A stretch of DNA of 64,000 nucleotides from Clitoria ternatea (GCA_037962975.1 CM075672.1:124048001-124112000); one strand, 5' to 3'; shown: positions 35,759 through 49,189, counted from the stretch's first letter. Notes: generated by a model not told the origin, from the letters alone. A program made the numbers and translations.

Positions 35759-38202
35759 CGGAAGAGTTTTAATGAAAGGCCAAAAATTGAAACTAAAACC
35801 CTTCCACTTTTCTTCTTTTTCACGTAACCTCTCCTTCTCAAAACACTATCTTTTCATTCTTCTTCTACTTATTCTTCCTCTTCCCTTTCTCTCAAAAACC
35901 TAAAGTGGGTGTGCCTTATTTCTCTTCCCTACTTTTGTTTTCCTCTTTAAGCAAAAAGAAGGTTGTGGTGAGAAGCTCTCCTGCCTTTCCCTCTCTTATT
36001 TTCGTCATTCACTCTCACTCTCTTAGGGGGTTCTTTTCCTTTTCTTGAGGTAAGCTCTTTCCTCCATTTTTATGAGCTTTAAGCCCTAGGTTATGGATTT
36101 TGGGAGTATTGCATGAAAGGGGTATGGTTTAGAAGGCATTCTAGATAAGCCTTAAGGTGGGGTATAAGATTTTGGTATGGTATTGAATGTGTGCATGGTG
36201 GTACATGAAAATAAGTATGCATGGGATGAAAATGATAGGCATTAATGATAGTTGTTAGGTTTTGATGAAACCTTAGCCTCTAGAATTTAGGAAAATGAGA
36301 AATGGGAGTAGATAGAGGTTTACCCATGGTGATTGGGTGATATAAATGATGAAAAGTGAGAATGATGATGGAAATTAGTCATGCATGTGTAAACCCTTTG
36401 ATGATCTTAAGCTCAAAATGTATAATAATAAATATGAGCACCTAGACCATGGTAGTTATGGTGGAATAATGAAATAAAAGTGGTATTAGAGTGTAAGTGG
36501 CATGAAAACTATATAGTTAAACCAAAAGTATTTAAATCTTGGTGGTTGAGATAGAAAATAATTATGTATGGCATGTTATGTAATGTTTATCGATGAAATG
36601 GGACCTTCAGACCGCGTCGACTACAACTTCTCCTAAGGTAAGAGGGGGTAAGATTCTCTAAATGCATAACTTCATCAATTGTTGATTTATGTATGTTTTA
36701 GTATGGGTGATCCTTGTATTGTTTGGATGAAAGATTGAATGTTATGTATGAATTGAATACAATTGGAAATGATTGAGTTGGTATTGTGAATGTGTGAAAT
36801 GAAGCCTCTATATAGAAGGATTTATGGCTTGTGATTGTTTGCTTAAATGCCATAATTGTGATTTGAATGTATATGATGTATGTACATCCACGATATGTGT
36901 GTAGAAGAAATTGATGAACCACGATGTCCACTAACAATTGATATGAATAAAATCTGGTGATATTGAAAACCACTAAGTAAATTATGGTAATGTTGGATGT
37001 GAAGTGGTTCTTAGAATGCATAGTGTGAGAAATGCATTAATTGGCATTTGCATCTATGGCATATCATAAGCTATCTAAGTGGAATGTTAGGGGTTCCACT
37101 AGGCGGGCCTAGCCTAGTGGGTGGGCGACCTAGTGCACGGGAAAATTATGTTGTTCCCTAGTGATTCATTAGAATCACGAAGCTGTCTGTAGTTAATGAC
37201 GAGCACCTTATATGGCAGGCCTAGTGGGTGGACGGCTCTGTAGTGAGTAAGTATCCCCATGGTTTCCAATGGGAAATAAATCTCTCGATGTGTAGTCGGG
37301 ATGGGCCCGTAGCACTTGTGGCAGTTAAGGCTATGTTATTGAATCCGTAAGTCACGGGGTCACTAGTGCTACAAGGGGGCGATAGCGGTTTGGTACCAGT
37401 AAAAGGTTGTGGTTATGCATGCAAAAGTTGAAATATAAATGTACACATTTACTACTGCAGTAGGGGCATAGTAACACAACTATGCTTAACCCACACATTT
37501 TATGATATCGTGTTCCCATTGTCGGATCCATACTATTCATTGATTTATTTAAGCATATGCATTAGCCATAAGAGCATTTGTATATAGCTGGTAATATGCC
37601 GAGTATGTTGGTTGTGAGAAAATGAAGAATTAAAGGGGATTGATGGTATGGTGAACTAACTTGAGTAAATGTTTATGATGATTGATAATGATGCAATTGT
37701 TATGTTGAAAGCATGTGGTATACTCATGGTATGTGTTGGTGAATATGTATGTATATATTATCATAATGTATAGATTAATTCATTTGGTTTATGTTACTCA
37801 CCTCCTAGTTGCCATTTTTCAAAGGTTGATGTAGGTTCTCTTGGAAACCTAAGTCTTTTTGGAGGTAGAGCATTTTGAAGGAAGGTAAGTATGGAAGTAG
37901 AAACCTAGGCTTGTAGCCGACAATGAATATGAATTTGGATGTTTATATGTGTTGTATAACACTTGTACGTTTTGGTTGCTAATACTATTGAGTTGAATTG
38001 TGTGACCTTTAAATAGGTGCTATGGAAAAATTAGGACTACAACATTTGTATGATAACCTTGTATCGAATAAGTATTTTGGGAATTAAGTTGATTGATGAT
38101 AAAAATGAAGCAATGATGTCAAACTTATCATGTATGATTGGATTTGGAAAGTGGATACGCCATATTCTCACGTACCGACAATTAATTCATACAGAGTGTG
38201 AC

Positions 38203-40950
38203 TGTAACACCTTATTATTTGCAACTAATAATTCCAAAAATATGAGAAAATTTTTCACAAATAGTCACGTAACATTTGATATAGAAGGGAGCAGGCAAGG
38301 GGGAACGAAGAGCATTCACGCGCATATAGCAACCTACAGGGAAGCTAAAACTGGGGCCGGCTCAACGGGTTTATCGTAACACACCAGCACTAGGGCGGAT
38401 TGCACAACACCGTTCATTCGCTTAGACGGGGTCTGACACCGTCCAAGCGGAGTATGGTAGAGCAGCAGCGGATAGAAGATATTTCACAAGGAGGCTTCCC
38501 TTCGAGTAACACTGGTCACTCAACGGGAGGAAATAGATAAGGGAAGATGTTAATACAATCACACGTGTAACATTCGGTGGAAGGGCGGAGTTAGAATCAT
38601 CCTACTTGGCTAGGCGAGGTATATTTATCTTGGGCGGACTACAATACAACATTCACTTACTCAGGCGATGCTCGATACCGCCAGCGAGACGGAATAATGC
38701 GACAACGGAGAAAGAAGGTACATAGGCGGAATCTAGAGTTGATATTTACTTGCTTCAGCATAGTTCTACGCGTTTGGGTGAACTGTCCTAGTTACTTGGG
38801 CGAGGTATGACACCGCCTAAACGAAATCTGCACAACGCCTCTTCAACACAACTACAAGGTAATTTTCTCAATCGGGTATGGACAAGGGTTCACTAGGTAA
38901 ATCCTCACACTCGCACTTCACTCAAAAAAACGGGAAGTTACAGGGTACATATGCGATAGTAGGTTGTGGAGAAAGGAGGAGTCTGAACCTATTCCGCCCA
39001 ACTCAACTAATTATGACAACGCCTGGGCGGACTCAACCACCACGCCCAGATCAGGGGGTCAACACCGGGGTCTCGTTCTAACAACTACATCACTCCAGCG
39101 CGAATCCTCACGCTGGGCGAATTGCCCCCAAACTTCGGGCGGGGTACGACTCCGCCCAACGTATCCGACATGAATTTTCCTAAGACAATTCTCGATTCAC
39201 TCAGACTTGGCTATAACCTGCTCGATCATACCGTCCCTGCGTATCCATTAAAGCACAATTATGAAACAAGGCAGCACATAGCATCACACACACAAAACCA
39301 TACATCCATATATACATAAGAGTGTATGTTAATATTTACAACACAAAAATCGGACTTCTTCTTATCCATAAAGTTCTATTCATCCCCAAAACATTAACAT
39401 CCGGTATGGACCAGTCAGGGCTCAATCTAACAACGCCTTAATTAAACCTTCCAAATGCATCAGCACTCCGCCCAGCATTCCAGCTCTGCTTCTGATTCTC
39501 CTCACGAGAGACATTCACTGAAAATGGCAACTGCAGGGGTGAGCTTTTACATGTAAAATGATACTCACAGACTCGGTATCAACGTCAGTACACGCTCCTG
39601 CTATCATTCAACCTTTCTCAAGTAACCAAGTTCATACAGTTCAAACAACATTCATGACACACATAATATACAGAGTTTATTCCACATCCAAATATATATA
39701 TTCATGCATTCAAAATCATACACATATACATACATAGACTTATACACCATCACAATCAGCCTTATTTCTATATGCATGCCTGCGGATCCGACTCGGGTAA
39801 AGACTCTCAGTTACGGTCCCCTTTTCTTCTGGCCCCTCGTCCCGCAGCTCTTACCAGGTGGCACCGGCCTCCCCACGGCGTCTCGAGACTCTCTTCTCTA
39901 GCTCCAACGGCTACCACGAGCTCTATTGGGATCTAGCCAGGGTTGGTAACTGGAAGTCGTTTCCCTTGGGGTTCTTGACCTTCTATGGGTCACCCCACTC
40001 TCACTCATGCAACTAACACATTCATTATTACACATCATCGCGCCACAAATACCTTCGCCGTAATCATTAAGCAAGAATGGATTTTCCACACTACTCGTAA
40101 TCATTCAATCAATCACACCAGCGCATGTTACAATCGGTCATCAGACTAACAACATTGAGCAATCCAATTAAGAGCACGCACATATATATTTTTCATAGTG
40201 ACAACAAAATAGATCCATGCATATCATCCATCATTATCATCCACTAACAGGCTACACCATCACCACGAAGATCACTATCAGAATCTCAAATCATGCATCA
40301 GTTTTAATAATTATGAATACATGCACACATGCACAGCATCAGTTTTAATGATTATAAATACACGCACACACACACACCCACACTCAGCAATACGTTCATC
40401 CGGTACCGTTCTTAGACCATGCATTCGACATGCAAGCGCCCCCTACCTTTAGAAGAATCCTCAGAAACCTTTTCCGTTCTTGTTGTTGGGTCCGATGTCC
40501 TTCTCCTGGTTCGTCCGGTCTTCCTTGGCTTTGTCGTATTCTGCGCCTGATTCTGGGATGAAGTGTGGTCCGTTCTTCAGTACTGGAATCAAGATCTCCA
40601 GGAGCGAAGAGTAAGATGGAAGAAGAAGAAAGATGGAGACGAAGAGAGGAAAGTAGAGGATGAAGTGACGGAGGAGGGAGTCTGAAGAAAGAGTAAGTGC
40701 GTTCATCACTAAAGGCTCACGATATATATATATGTGTGTACATGCGCATAAATAAGAGAAGAGTGGGATGGGAGAGTGTGTGCTGCAGCAGCCACGTGCA
40801 CTCCACCCCATCCCTGACCATCACCATTTTCATATTTTAGTGGCTTAAATCTACTTAGTTAAATACAATTAACAGTTATTTTCTAGTTGGAATCAAGTCT
40901 TAATGGTTTATTCTTCATTCAGCATTTAATTTCAAAACTGGGATGTTACA
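38203..40950 (-). repeat. 3' LTR of element E
   Basis: TGTAACACCTTATT at 38203 to GGGATGTTACA ending 40950. Holds GC-rich words around GGGCGGA/TCCGCCC between about 38390 and 39165. Confidence 0.95.
38390..39165. repeat. GGGCGGA/TCCGCCC word array (element E LTR)
   Basis: Words such as TTCGCTTAGACGGG, CTTGGGCGAG, ACCGCCTAAACG and CGCCTGGGCG. Pairs spaced 21 bp occur at 38417/38438, 38791/38812 and 39130/39151; GGCG cores at 38613/38633 are 20 bp apart. The same array is in the other LTR 7,500 bp to the right. Pair period is irregular, unlike LTR F. Confidence 0.75.
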
Positions 40951-40964
40951 GTTCTCCCCCACTG
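40951..40964 (-). other. polypurine tract of element E
   Basis: On the minus strand CAGTGGGGGAGAAC abuts the 3' LTR start. Confidence 0.85.
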
Positions 40965-41002
40965 AAAAAGAATTTCGTCCCCGAAATTCAGTCGGTACTT
41001 AC

Positions 41003-44000
41003 CTAGGTAAACAATTCGGGGTACTGCTGTCGCATGGCGTCTTCGCGTTCCCACGTGTAGGAGGTGGTTTTGCCTTGCTGCCACTCCACCTTAACCAGCC
41101 TTACGTTCTTGTTTCTTAAGCGTTTTACCGATCGGTCCACGATTCCAATCGGCGTAGTCACAGTGGTTAGGTCTTCCTTGATCTCTACCTCGTCGTCATG
41201 CATCGTGTGGCTGGGGTCATGCAAATACTTCCTTAACTGAGACACGTGAAATACGTTGTGTAATCGGGACAAGTGAGTTGGTAACGCGAGGCGGTATGCC
41301 ACGGGGCCAATCCGTTCTAATACCTCATAAGGTCCGATGTAGCGAGGGCTTAACTTCCCACTTTTTAAGGCTCGTCCAACTCCTTTACTCGGAGAGGTTC
41401 TCAGAAACACTCGATCTCCGACTGAAAATTCCAATGGCTTGATGCGCTTGTCATGGTAGCTCTTCTGCCTGTCTTGTGATGCTTTCATCTTCTCCCTTAT
41501 CACTCGGATCTGTTCTGTGGTTTGCTTCACGATGTCTGGTCCCAATAGTAGACTTTCACCCGTTTCTGACCAGCAGAGTGGGGTTCGGCATCTACGCCCA
41601 TATAATGCCTCGTAAGGTGCCATGCCAATGTTGTGATGATGGCTGTTGTTGTACGTAAACTCGATCAAGGGAAGGTACTGCTCCCAGTCCCCACCGTACT
41701 CTAACACACACGCTCTCAATAAGTCTTCTAGACTCTGAATTGTTCGTTCGGATTGTCCATCCGATTGGGGGTGATAGGCAGAACTAAGCCAAAGCTTCGT
41801 CCCCAATTCTTGATGCATGCTGGTCCAAAACCTGGACGTAAATCTAGGGTCCCTATCCGATACGATGGAGGTAGGTATGCCATGCAGTCGGATAATTTCT
41901 TGAATGTAGATTCGAGCCAACTTATGCAATGGGTACCTCATATTTACAGGTAAGAAGTGTGCACTCTTCGTCAATCGGTCAAAAATGACCCAGATTGCAT
42001 CATGGCCCGCTCGGTTTTTGGGTAATCCCATGATAAAATCCATCGCAATTGAGTCCCATTTCCACACGGGGATCTCTAGAGGCTGCATTGCACCGTATGG
42101 TTTTTGGTGCTCTACCTTCGATTTCTGACAAGTGATACACCGGGCCACGTACTCCGCCACATCCTTCTTTAATCCGGGCCACCAGAACTGTCTCCTCAAG
42201 TCGTGGTACATTTTTGTGGTTCCTGGGTGAATGCTGAGTAGGCTTTTGTGGGCTTCATCAAGCACCATTCTTCTCAATCTTCCCTCACTTGGTATGTATA
42301 TTCTGTTTCTCACCCGGAAGATCCCATCTGACCCCTCTGCCAATGATAAATCCTTTCCTTTGGCTTGAATTTCCTTCATTTCAGCTAGGTAAGAGTCCGC
42401 CTGTTGCTGCTCGTACACGGATTTTAGGAACTCATTGGCAATCTTCAACGTACCGATTGTCATCTTCTGAGAGGAAGGGGTGTCAACATGCAAGTTCATG
42501 TCTCGGAACCGCTCCAACAACTCAACTTCTTTTGCCATCATGGCTGCTATGTGGAGGGATTTCCGACTCAATGCGTCAGCCACGACGTTTGCCTTACCTG
42601 GGTGATATTTCAACTCGAAATCATAGTCCTTCAAAAACTCAATCCATCTTCTCTGCCTCATGTTCAGCTCCTTTTGGTCGAATAGGTATTTGAGGCTCTT
42701 GTGATCGCTGTACACTTTAAATTTGGACCCGTACAAGTAATGTCTCCAGATCTTCAATGCAAAAACTACTGCTGCCAGCTCCAAGTCATGGGTCGGATAA
42801 TGCTGCTCGTGGGGTCTCAATTGTCGAGAGGCATATGCTATCACTCGATCTTTCTGCATGAGTACACACCCTAATCCGAGTCCGGACGCGTCGCAATAGA
42901 CCACGAAGCTTTCTCGTAACTCAGGTAATGCCAACACCGGAGCAGTTGTCAACTTATTCTTCAGCTCTTGGAAGCTGTTCTCACACTCCGAACTCCACAC
43001 GAAAGGAGCGTTCTTCCGAGTCAATTTAGTCAGGGGTAATGCCAACTTAGAAAAACCTTCTATGAACCTCCTATAATAACCTGCCAAGCCCATAAAACTT
43101 CTTATTTCCGAGACGATCTGGGCCTCTCCCATGCTATTACAGCAGCTACCTTCGCAGGATCCACCGAGACGCCTCGCTCGGAGATCACATGCCCGAGGAA
43201 ATGGATCTCATCCATCCAGAATTCGCACTTCGAGAGCTTTGCAAACAATTGTTTCTCCTTCAACACTTGGAGTACCGTTCTAAGATGTCCTTCATGCTCC
43301 TCAGGGGTCTTAGAATAAACTAGAATATCATCGATGAAGACAACAACAAACCGATCTAAGAAGGAGTGGAATATGTTGTTCATGTAATTCATGAAAACAG
43401 CAGAGGCGTTTGTCACACTGAACGGCATCACTACATACTCATAGTGACCATATCGAGTCCTAAAGGCAGTTTTAGGAGTGTCCGAGTCCTTCACTCGGAT
43501 TTGGTGATATCCCGATCGTAAGTCGATTTTTGAGAAGACTGAGGCTCCACGCAGTTGGTCAATTAAATCATCAATTCTAGGCAGTGGGTATCGATTCTTG
43601 ATTGTGAGTTTATTAAGCTGTCGATAATCTATACAAAGTCTCATGCTGCCATCCTTCTTCTTAACAAGTAGCACAGGTGCGCCCCATGGTGACACGCTTG
43701 GTCTAATGAACTGCTTCTCAAGTAACTCATCCACTTGTTTCTTCAACTCTGCCAATTCAGTTGAGGACATTCTGTAGGGTGCACTGGAGACCGGCTCGGC
43801 TCCAGGGATCAAGTCTATAGAGAACTCAACTTCTCTATTGGGAGGCACACTCGGGACGTCTTCTGGGAACACTTCTGGGAATTCGCAGACAACCGGAATT
43901 TCGTTCACTAGGGTCTCACTCTCATCTTTGGTTAAACAAAGCATCATAAATAGTTGGGTTATACCTAGTGCCGTGCCATCTTCAGTGGGTTGTTTTGGGA

Positions 44001-45417
44001 AAACTATCTCTCGGTTTCTACAATCTACTAATACCTTATTGGCTGAAAGCCAATCTATTCCAAGCACAATATCAAGACCCTTTAAAGGCATGCAAATTAG
44101 ATCGAAGGTGAAACTCCGATCACACAACTCAAATGCTACATTTTTACATATTGACGATGTGAACACACTAGGGCCAGTAGGGCTGGCCACTTCCAAAGTC
44201 CGGTTCATAGACACAGTTGGTAACTTCAACCGTTCCACGCACTCATCAGCTATAAAAGAATGGGTAGCTCCCGAATCGAAAACAACATTAAGCGTATTCA
44301 TTCCAAGTGAGCACTTACATTGTACTAGATCGTTTGCTGGTGCAACATCCTCTGCATTGATGGTGTAGATCCTTCCTGCTGCTGGAGGACCGGTATTCCT
44401 CTCTCGGCTGTTCGGAGCACGCATCATATTTCCTCTGGTTCCGTTGCCTCTGCCACCAGGTCGTTGGTTATCATTCACTCGGGTTCTATCTTGAAATCCT
44501 CCTTGACGCACATTGGTGTTTGCCTGGCGGAGTTGGGGGTAGTCAGGACGAACGTGTCCCTTCTCTCCGCAGTGGTAGCATTTAACATTTGTATCATTGC
44601 AATCCTTAGCAAAGTGGTCACCGCCGCATTTAAAGCATCCGCCATACCTTGGTCGTCCACTCATTTGTCTCCCTCGGTCATTATGATTCTGATATCTGGT
44701 GAAGGGTTCATTCCTCCTCACGTTCCCTGGCCTCTTGAAACGTGATTGCTGAGGCCTCAGGTGCTGGTTAGCTCTGCTGCACTGGCCCGAATGGGCCCTG
44801 TCATCCTCTTCGAATATTCGACACTTGTTCACTAAGGCAGGGAAACTCCGGATTTCATGGTATCTGCAGGCCCTCTTGATATCCGATCTCAATCCGTTCT
44901 CAAACTTAAGACACTTGGAGTTCTCCGTTCCTGGCTACTGGAAGGGCGGATAGAATAGGCACAATTCCTCAAATCTGGTCGCGTATTCTTCCACAGTCAT
45001 GGAGCCCTGTTTCAACTCCATAAACTCCAGCTCTTTCTGGCTCCTCACCGTGTCGGGAAAGTATTTCTCTAAGAAGCAGGCCTTGAAATCGTTCCACGTC
45101 AGTTGATTATCATCTTCGGGGAATCGGCTTCTGGCTATTTTCCACCAATTCTCCGCTTCATCTCGCAGCATATACACTGCGCACTCCACCTTCTAGGCTT
45201 CGGTACAGCGAAGACCCCTAAAAATTCTCTCTAATTCCTGAGTCCACTTGAACACCGCCTCAGGGTTCCGTCCTCCTAAGAATTCACTCGGCTTCCTTTT
45301 TAAGAAGCGGTCCAGCACATGGCCATCCTCAGGTTGAGTCTGGCCTTGCCTTTCAAACACATCAGCAAAGCGTTGGAATGCTGTGGCTATAGCCTCTATA
45401 CTTTGACGATGCGCCAT
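41003..45417 (-). pseudogene. gag-pol of element E (two TAG stops, one frameshift)
   Basis: ATG at 45417 (MAHRQSIEAIATAF...) opens gag. In-frame TAG codons at 45195-45193 and 44937-44935 interrupt gag. The frame then runs open to about 43127, where a one-base change in a C run shifts the frame, and the second frame runs open to the natural end at 41003. Domains: gag core (YMLRDEAENWW), CCHC knuckles CFKCGGDHFAKDC and CYHCGEKGHVRPDY, protease FDSGATHSF (near 44280), RT with FIDDILVYS (near 43330), RNase H CDASGLGLG, integrase HHCC (HPGTTKMYH...CITC) and core (MDFIMGLP, SDRDPRFTS), chromodomain-like VKVEWQQGKTTSYTWERED. Confidence 0.95.
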
Positions 45418-45425
45418 TCCTTATC

Positions 45426-47946
45426 CTGAAATTGACATTTAAGGATAAGTATACGGAGCCACTTACTACCGATCTGATTATCAGTCTAACAATTAATAGC
45501 TTAGCACATTATGTCATTCGTCTAAGTCATACACACAATCGGACCGGGGAAAACAACCCCTTGTCCTCAAGTCAATCATCAATCAAGTTCAACTAGCATC
45601 AGAACAATTTTCAACCATTCAATCAAAAGACGCACACACCACCGCTTACACTTGGTAAGCATACTTTGGCCTTGGACTTTTTGGTCCGCTCTGATACCAA
45701 AATGTAACACCTTATTATTTGCAACTAATAATTCCAAAAATATGAGAAAATTTTTCACAAATAGTCACGTAACATTTGATATAGAAGGGAGCAGGCAAGG
45801 GGGAACGAAGAGCATTCACGCGCATATAGCAACCTACAGGGAAGCTAAAACTGGGGCCGGCTCAACGGGTTTATCGTAACACACCAGCACTAGGGCGGAT
45901 TGCACAACACCGTTCATTCGCTTAGACGGGGTCTGACACCGTCCAAGCGGAGTATGGTAGAGCAGCAGCGGATAGAAGATATTTCACAAGGAGGCTTCCC
46001 TTCGAGTAACACTGGTCACTCAACGGGAGGAAATAGATAAGGGAAGATGTTAATACAATCACACGTTTAACATTCGGTGGAAGGGCGGAGTTAGAATCAT
46101 CCTACTTGGCTAGGCGAGGTATATTTATCTTGGGCGGACTACAATACAACATTCACTTACTCAGGCGATGCTCGATACCGCCAGCGAGACGGAATAATGC
46201 GACAACGGAGAAAGAAGGTACATAGGCGGAATCTAGAGTTGATATTTACTTGCTTCAGCATAGTTCTACGCGTTTGGGTGAACTGTCCTAGTTACTTGGG
46301 CGAGGTATGACACCGCCTAAATGAAATCTGCACAACGCCTCTTCAACACAACTACAAGGTAATTTTCTCAATCGGGTATGGACAAGGGTTCACTAGGTAA
46401 ATCCTCACACTCGCACTTCACTCAGAAAAACGGGAAGTTACAGGGTACATATGCGATAGTAGGTTGTGGAGAAAGGAGGAGTCTGAACCTATTCCGCCCA
46501 ACTCAACTAATTATGACAACGCCTGGGCGGACTCAACCACCACGCCCAGATCAGGGGGTCAACACCGAGGTCTCGTTCTAACAACTACATCACTCCAGCG
46601 CGAATCCTCACGCTGGGCGAATTGCCCCCAAACTTCGGGCGGGGTACGACTCCGCCCAACGTATCCGACATGAATTTTCCTAAGACAATTCTCGATTCAC
46701 TCAGACTTGGCTATAACCTGCTCGATCATACCGTCCCTGCGTATCCATTAAAGCATAATTATGAAACAAGGCAGCACATAGCATCACACACACAAAACCA
46801 TACATCCATATATACATAAGAGTGTATGTTAATATTTACAACACAAAAATCGGACTTCTTCTTATCCATAAAGTTCTATTCATCCCCAAAACATTAACAT
46901 CCGGTATGGACCAGTCAGGGCTCAATCTAACAACGCCTTAATTAAACCTTCCAAATGCATCAGCACTCCGCCCAGCATTCCAGCTCTGCTTCTGATTCTC
47001 CTCACGAGAGACATTCACTGAAAATGGCAACTGCAGGGGTGAGCTTTTACATGTAAAATGATACTCACAGACTCGGTATCAACGTCAGTACACGCTCCTG
47101 CTATCATTCAACCTTTCTCAAGTAACCAAGTTCATACAGTTCAAACAACATTCATGACACACATAATATACAGAGTTTATTCCACATCCAAATATATATA
47201 TTCATGCATTCAAAATCATACACATATACATACATAGACTTATACACCATCACAATCAGCCTTATTTCTATATGCATGCCTGCGGATCCGACTCGGGTAA
47301 AGACTCTCAGTTACGGTCCCCTTTTCTTCTGGCCCCTCGTCCCGCAGCTCTTACCAGGTGGCACCGGCCTCCCCACGGCGTCTCGAGACTCTCTTCTCTA
47401 GCTCCAACGGCTACCACGAGCTCTATTGGGATCTAGCCAGGGTTGGTAACTGGAAGTCGTTTCCCTTGGGGTTCTTGACCTTCTATGGGTCACCCCACTC
47501 TCACTCATGCAACTAACACATTCATTATTACACATCATCGCGCCACAAATACCTTCGCCGTAATCATTAAGCAAGAATGGATTTTCCACACTACTCGTAA
47601 TCATTCAATCAATCACACCAGCGCATGTTACAATCGGTCATCAGACTAACAACATTGAGCAATCCAATTAAGAGCATGCACATACATATTTTTCATAGTG
47701 ACAACAAAATAGATCCATGCATATCATCCATCATTATCATCCACTAACAGGCTACACCATCACCACGAAGATCACTATCAGAATCTCAAATCATGCATCA
47801 GTTTTAATAATTATGAATACATGCACACATGCACAGCATCAGTTTTAATGATTATAAATACACGCACACACACACACCCACACTCAGCAATACGTTCATT
47901 CGGTACCGTTCTTAGACCATGCATTCGACATGCAAGCGCCCCCTAC
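45426..47946 (-). other. candidate leader intron of element E
   Basis: Donor-like AAAG|GTAGGG at 47947/47946 in the 5' LTR and acceptor-like CAATTTCAG ending 45426, eight bases before the gag ATG. The 2.5 kb between would include the GGGCGGA word array and primer site. The donor lacks the usual A at +4 to +5, so it is weaker than that of F or B. Confidence 0.42.
45688..45699 (-). other. primer-binding site of element E (tRNA-iMet)
   Basis: TGGTATCAGAGC on the minus strand, three bases after the 5' LTR end at 45703. Confidence 0.93.
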
Positions 47947-48452
47947 CTTTAGAAGAATCCTCAGAAACCTTTTCCGTTCTTGTTGTTGGGTCCGATGTCC
48001 TTCTCCTGGTTCGTCCGGTCTTCCTTGGCTTTGTCGTATTCTGCGCCTGATTCTGGGATGAAGTGTGGTCCGTTCTTCAGTACTGGAATCAAGATCTCCA
48101 GGAGCGAAGAGTAAGATGGAAGAAGAAGAAAGATGGAGACGAAGAGAGGAAAGTAGAGGATGAAGTAACGGAGGAGGGAGTCTGAAGAAAGAGTAAGTGC
48201 GTTCATCACTAAAGGCTCACGATATATATATATATGTGTGTACATGCGCATAAATAAGAGAAGAGTGGGATGGGAGAGTGTGTGCTGCAGCAGCCACGTG
48301 CACTCCACCCCATCCCTGACCATCACCATTTTCATATTTTAGTGGCTTAAATCTACTTAGTTAAATACAATTAACAGTTATTTTCTAGTTGGAATCAAGT
48401 CTTAATGGTTTATTCTTCATTCAGCATTTAATTTCAAAACTGGGATGTTACA
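45703..48452 (-). repeat. 5' LTR of element E
   Basis: Near-identical to 38203-40950. Differences seen by eye include 38566 G/T, 38822 C/T, 38925 A/G, 39068 G/A, 39256 C/T, two near 40177-40185, 40398 C/T and 40667 G/A, plus one extra TA unit near 48223. Eight of the nine are transitions. Confidence 0.95.
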
Positions 48453-48738
48453 GTGACAACATGTCATAATGCTTAATTGGAACTTGTGTGTATGTGTGAT
48501 AGTGGCCAAATAGGCCCTTATGTCAAATTGGTATGTTAGGTTGTGTAAAATGTGCATAAAATGGTAATCTTGTATTTGATGATCTAGGATCAAGATTGAT
48601 AGGTGGGACTAGGTGGAGTAAGTCCCAATAAGTGATTTAAAAGTGCTTAAAATGATATTTTGAACCAAATTACAAATTAGGATTGGTTGTAACCCCTTGA
48701 AATTTGAAAACTTAGATCATTAGGCAAAAGCTGATAAT

Positions 48739-49189
48739 CTCGCTTAGGCGAGATGATTCTCGACCAAGCAAGGCCTACATGCACCTGTTGGGTGGTTTCT
48801 GGTTGTTTTTCGCTCAAGCGAGCTTGGTTTCGCTCGAGCGAGGGCCAGAGGAATCTGTTCCGTGATAATCTTGCTCAGGCGAGTGAAGGCTCGCTAAAGT
48901 GAGTAACTATGGAAACGGTTCTGGACGTTTTTCACTTAGGTGAGGATGGCTCACTTGAGCGAAATACTAAACAATTGGTTACTAGACAAAATTCACCCGA
49001 GTGAGGGTAACTCGCTTAAGTGATTAGGATGAAGATTAGACACTTGATAAATTTCGCTCGAGTGGCTGTGGCTCGTTCAAGCAAATTAAGGGGTTTGATG
49101 GTGCTAGAGGATTCACCCAAGCGAGCCCCGTCTCGCCCTAGCAAGTCTTGCTCATTTCGCTTAAGCGAGTCATATCTCTCTTGAGCGAA
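48739..49189. repeat. palindrome-pair array, CTCGCTTGAGCGAG type (LTR F)
   Basis: Eight pairs of 14-bp palindromes with arms CTCGC or TTCGC and GCGAG or GCGAA. Pair starts are 48739, 48809, 48870, 48931, 48992, 49053, 49112 and 49156: intervals 70, 61, 61, 61, 61, 59 and 44 bp. Within each pair the copies are 19-20 bp apart (14-bp palindrome plus a 5-6 bp gap). The 27-28 bp linkers vary, with a weak GGTTCTGGAC-like theme. Confidence 0.93.

Larger units (their letters stand above)
38203..48452 (-). mobile_element. element E, young full-length chromovirus (Ty3/gypsy)
   Basis: Complete on the minus strand with perfect target duplication GTGAC (38198-38202 and 48453-48457). 5' LTR 48452-45703, primer site 45699-45688, gag-pol 45417-41003, polypurine tract, 3' LTR 40950-38203. 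LTRs are 2,750 and 2,748 bp with about nine substitutions and a 2-bp microsatellite change by eye. It is inserted in the 5' LTR of element F and is among the youngest insertions here. Confidence 0.97.

Noticed and set aside
48739..49189. CRISPR-like regular repeats
   Set aside because: The repeats are short, variable palindromes in pairs inside plant LTRs; linkers are not spacer-like and this is a eukaryotic genome.
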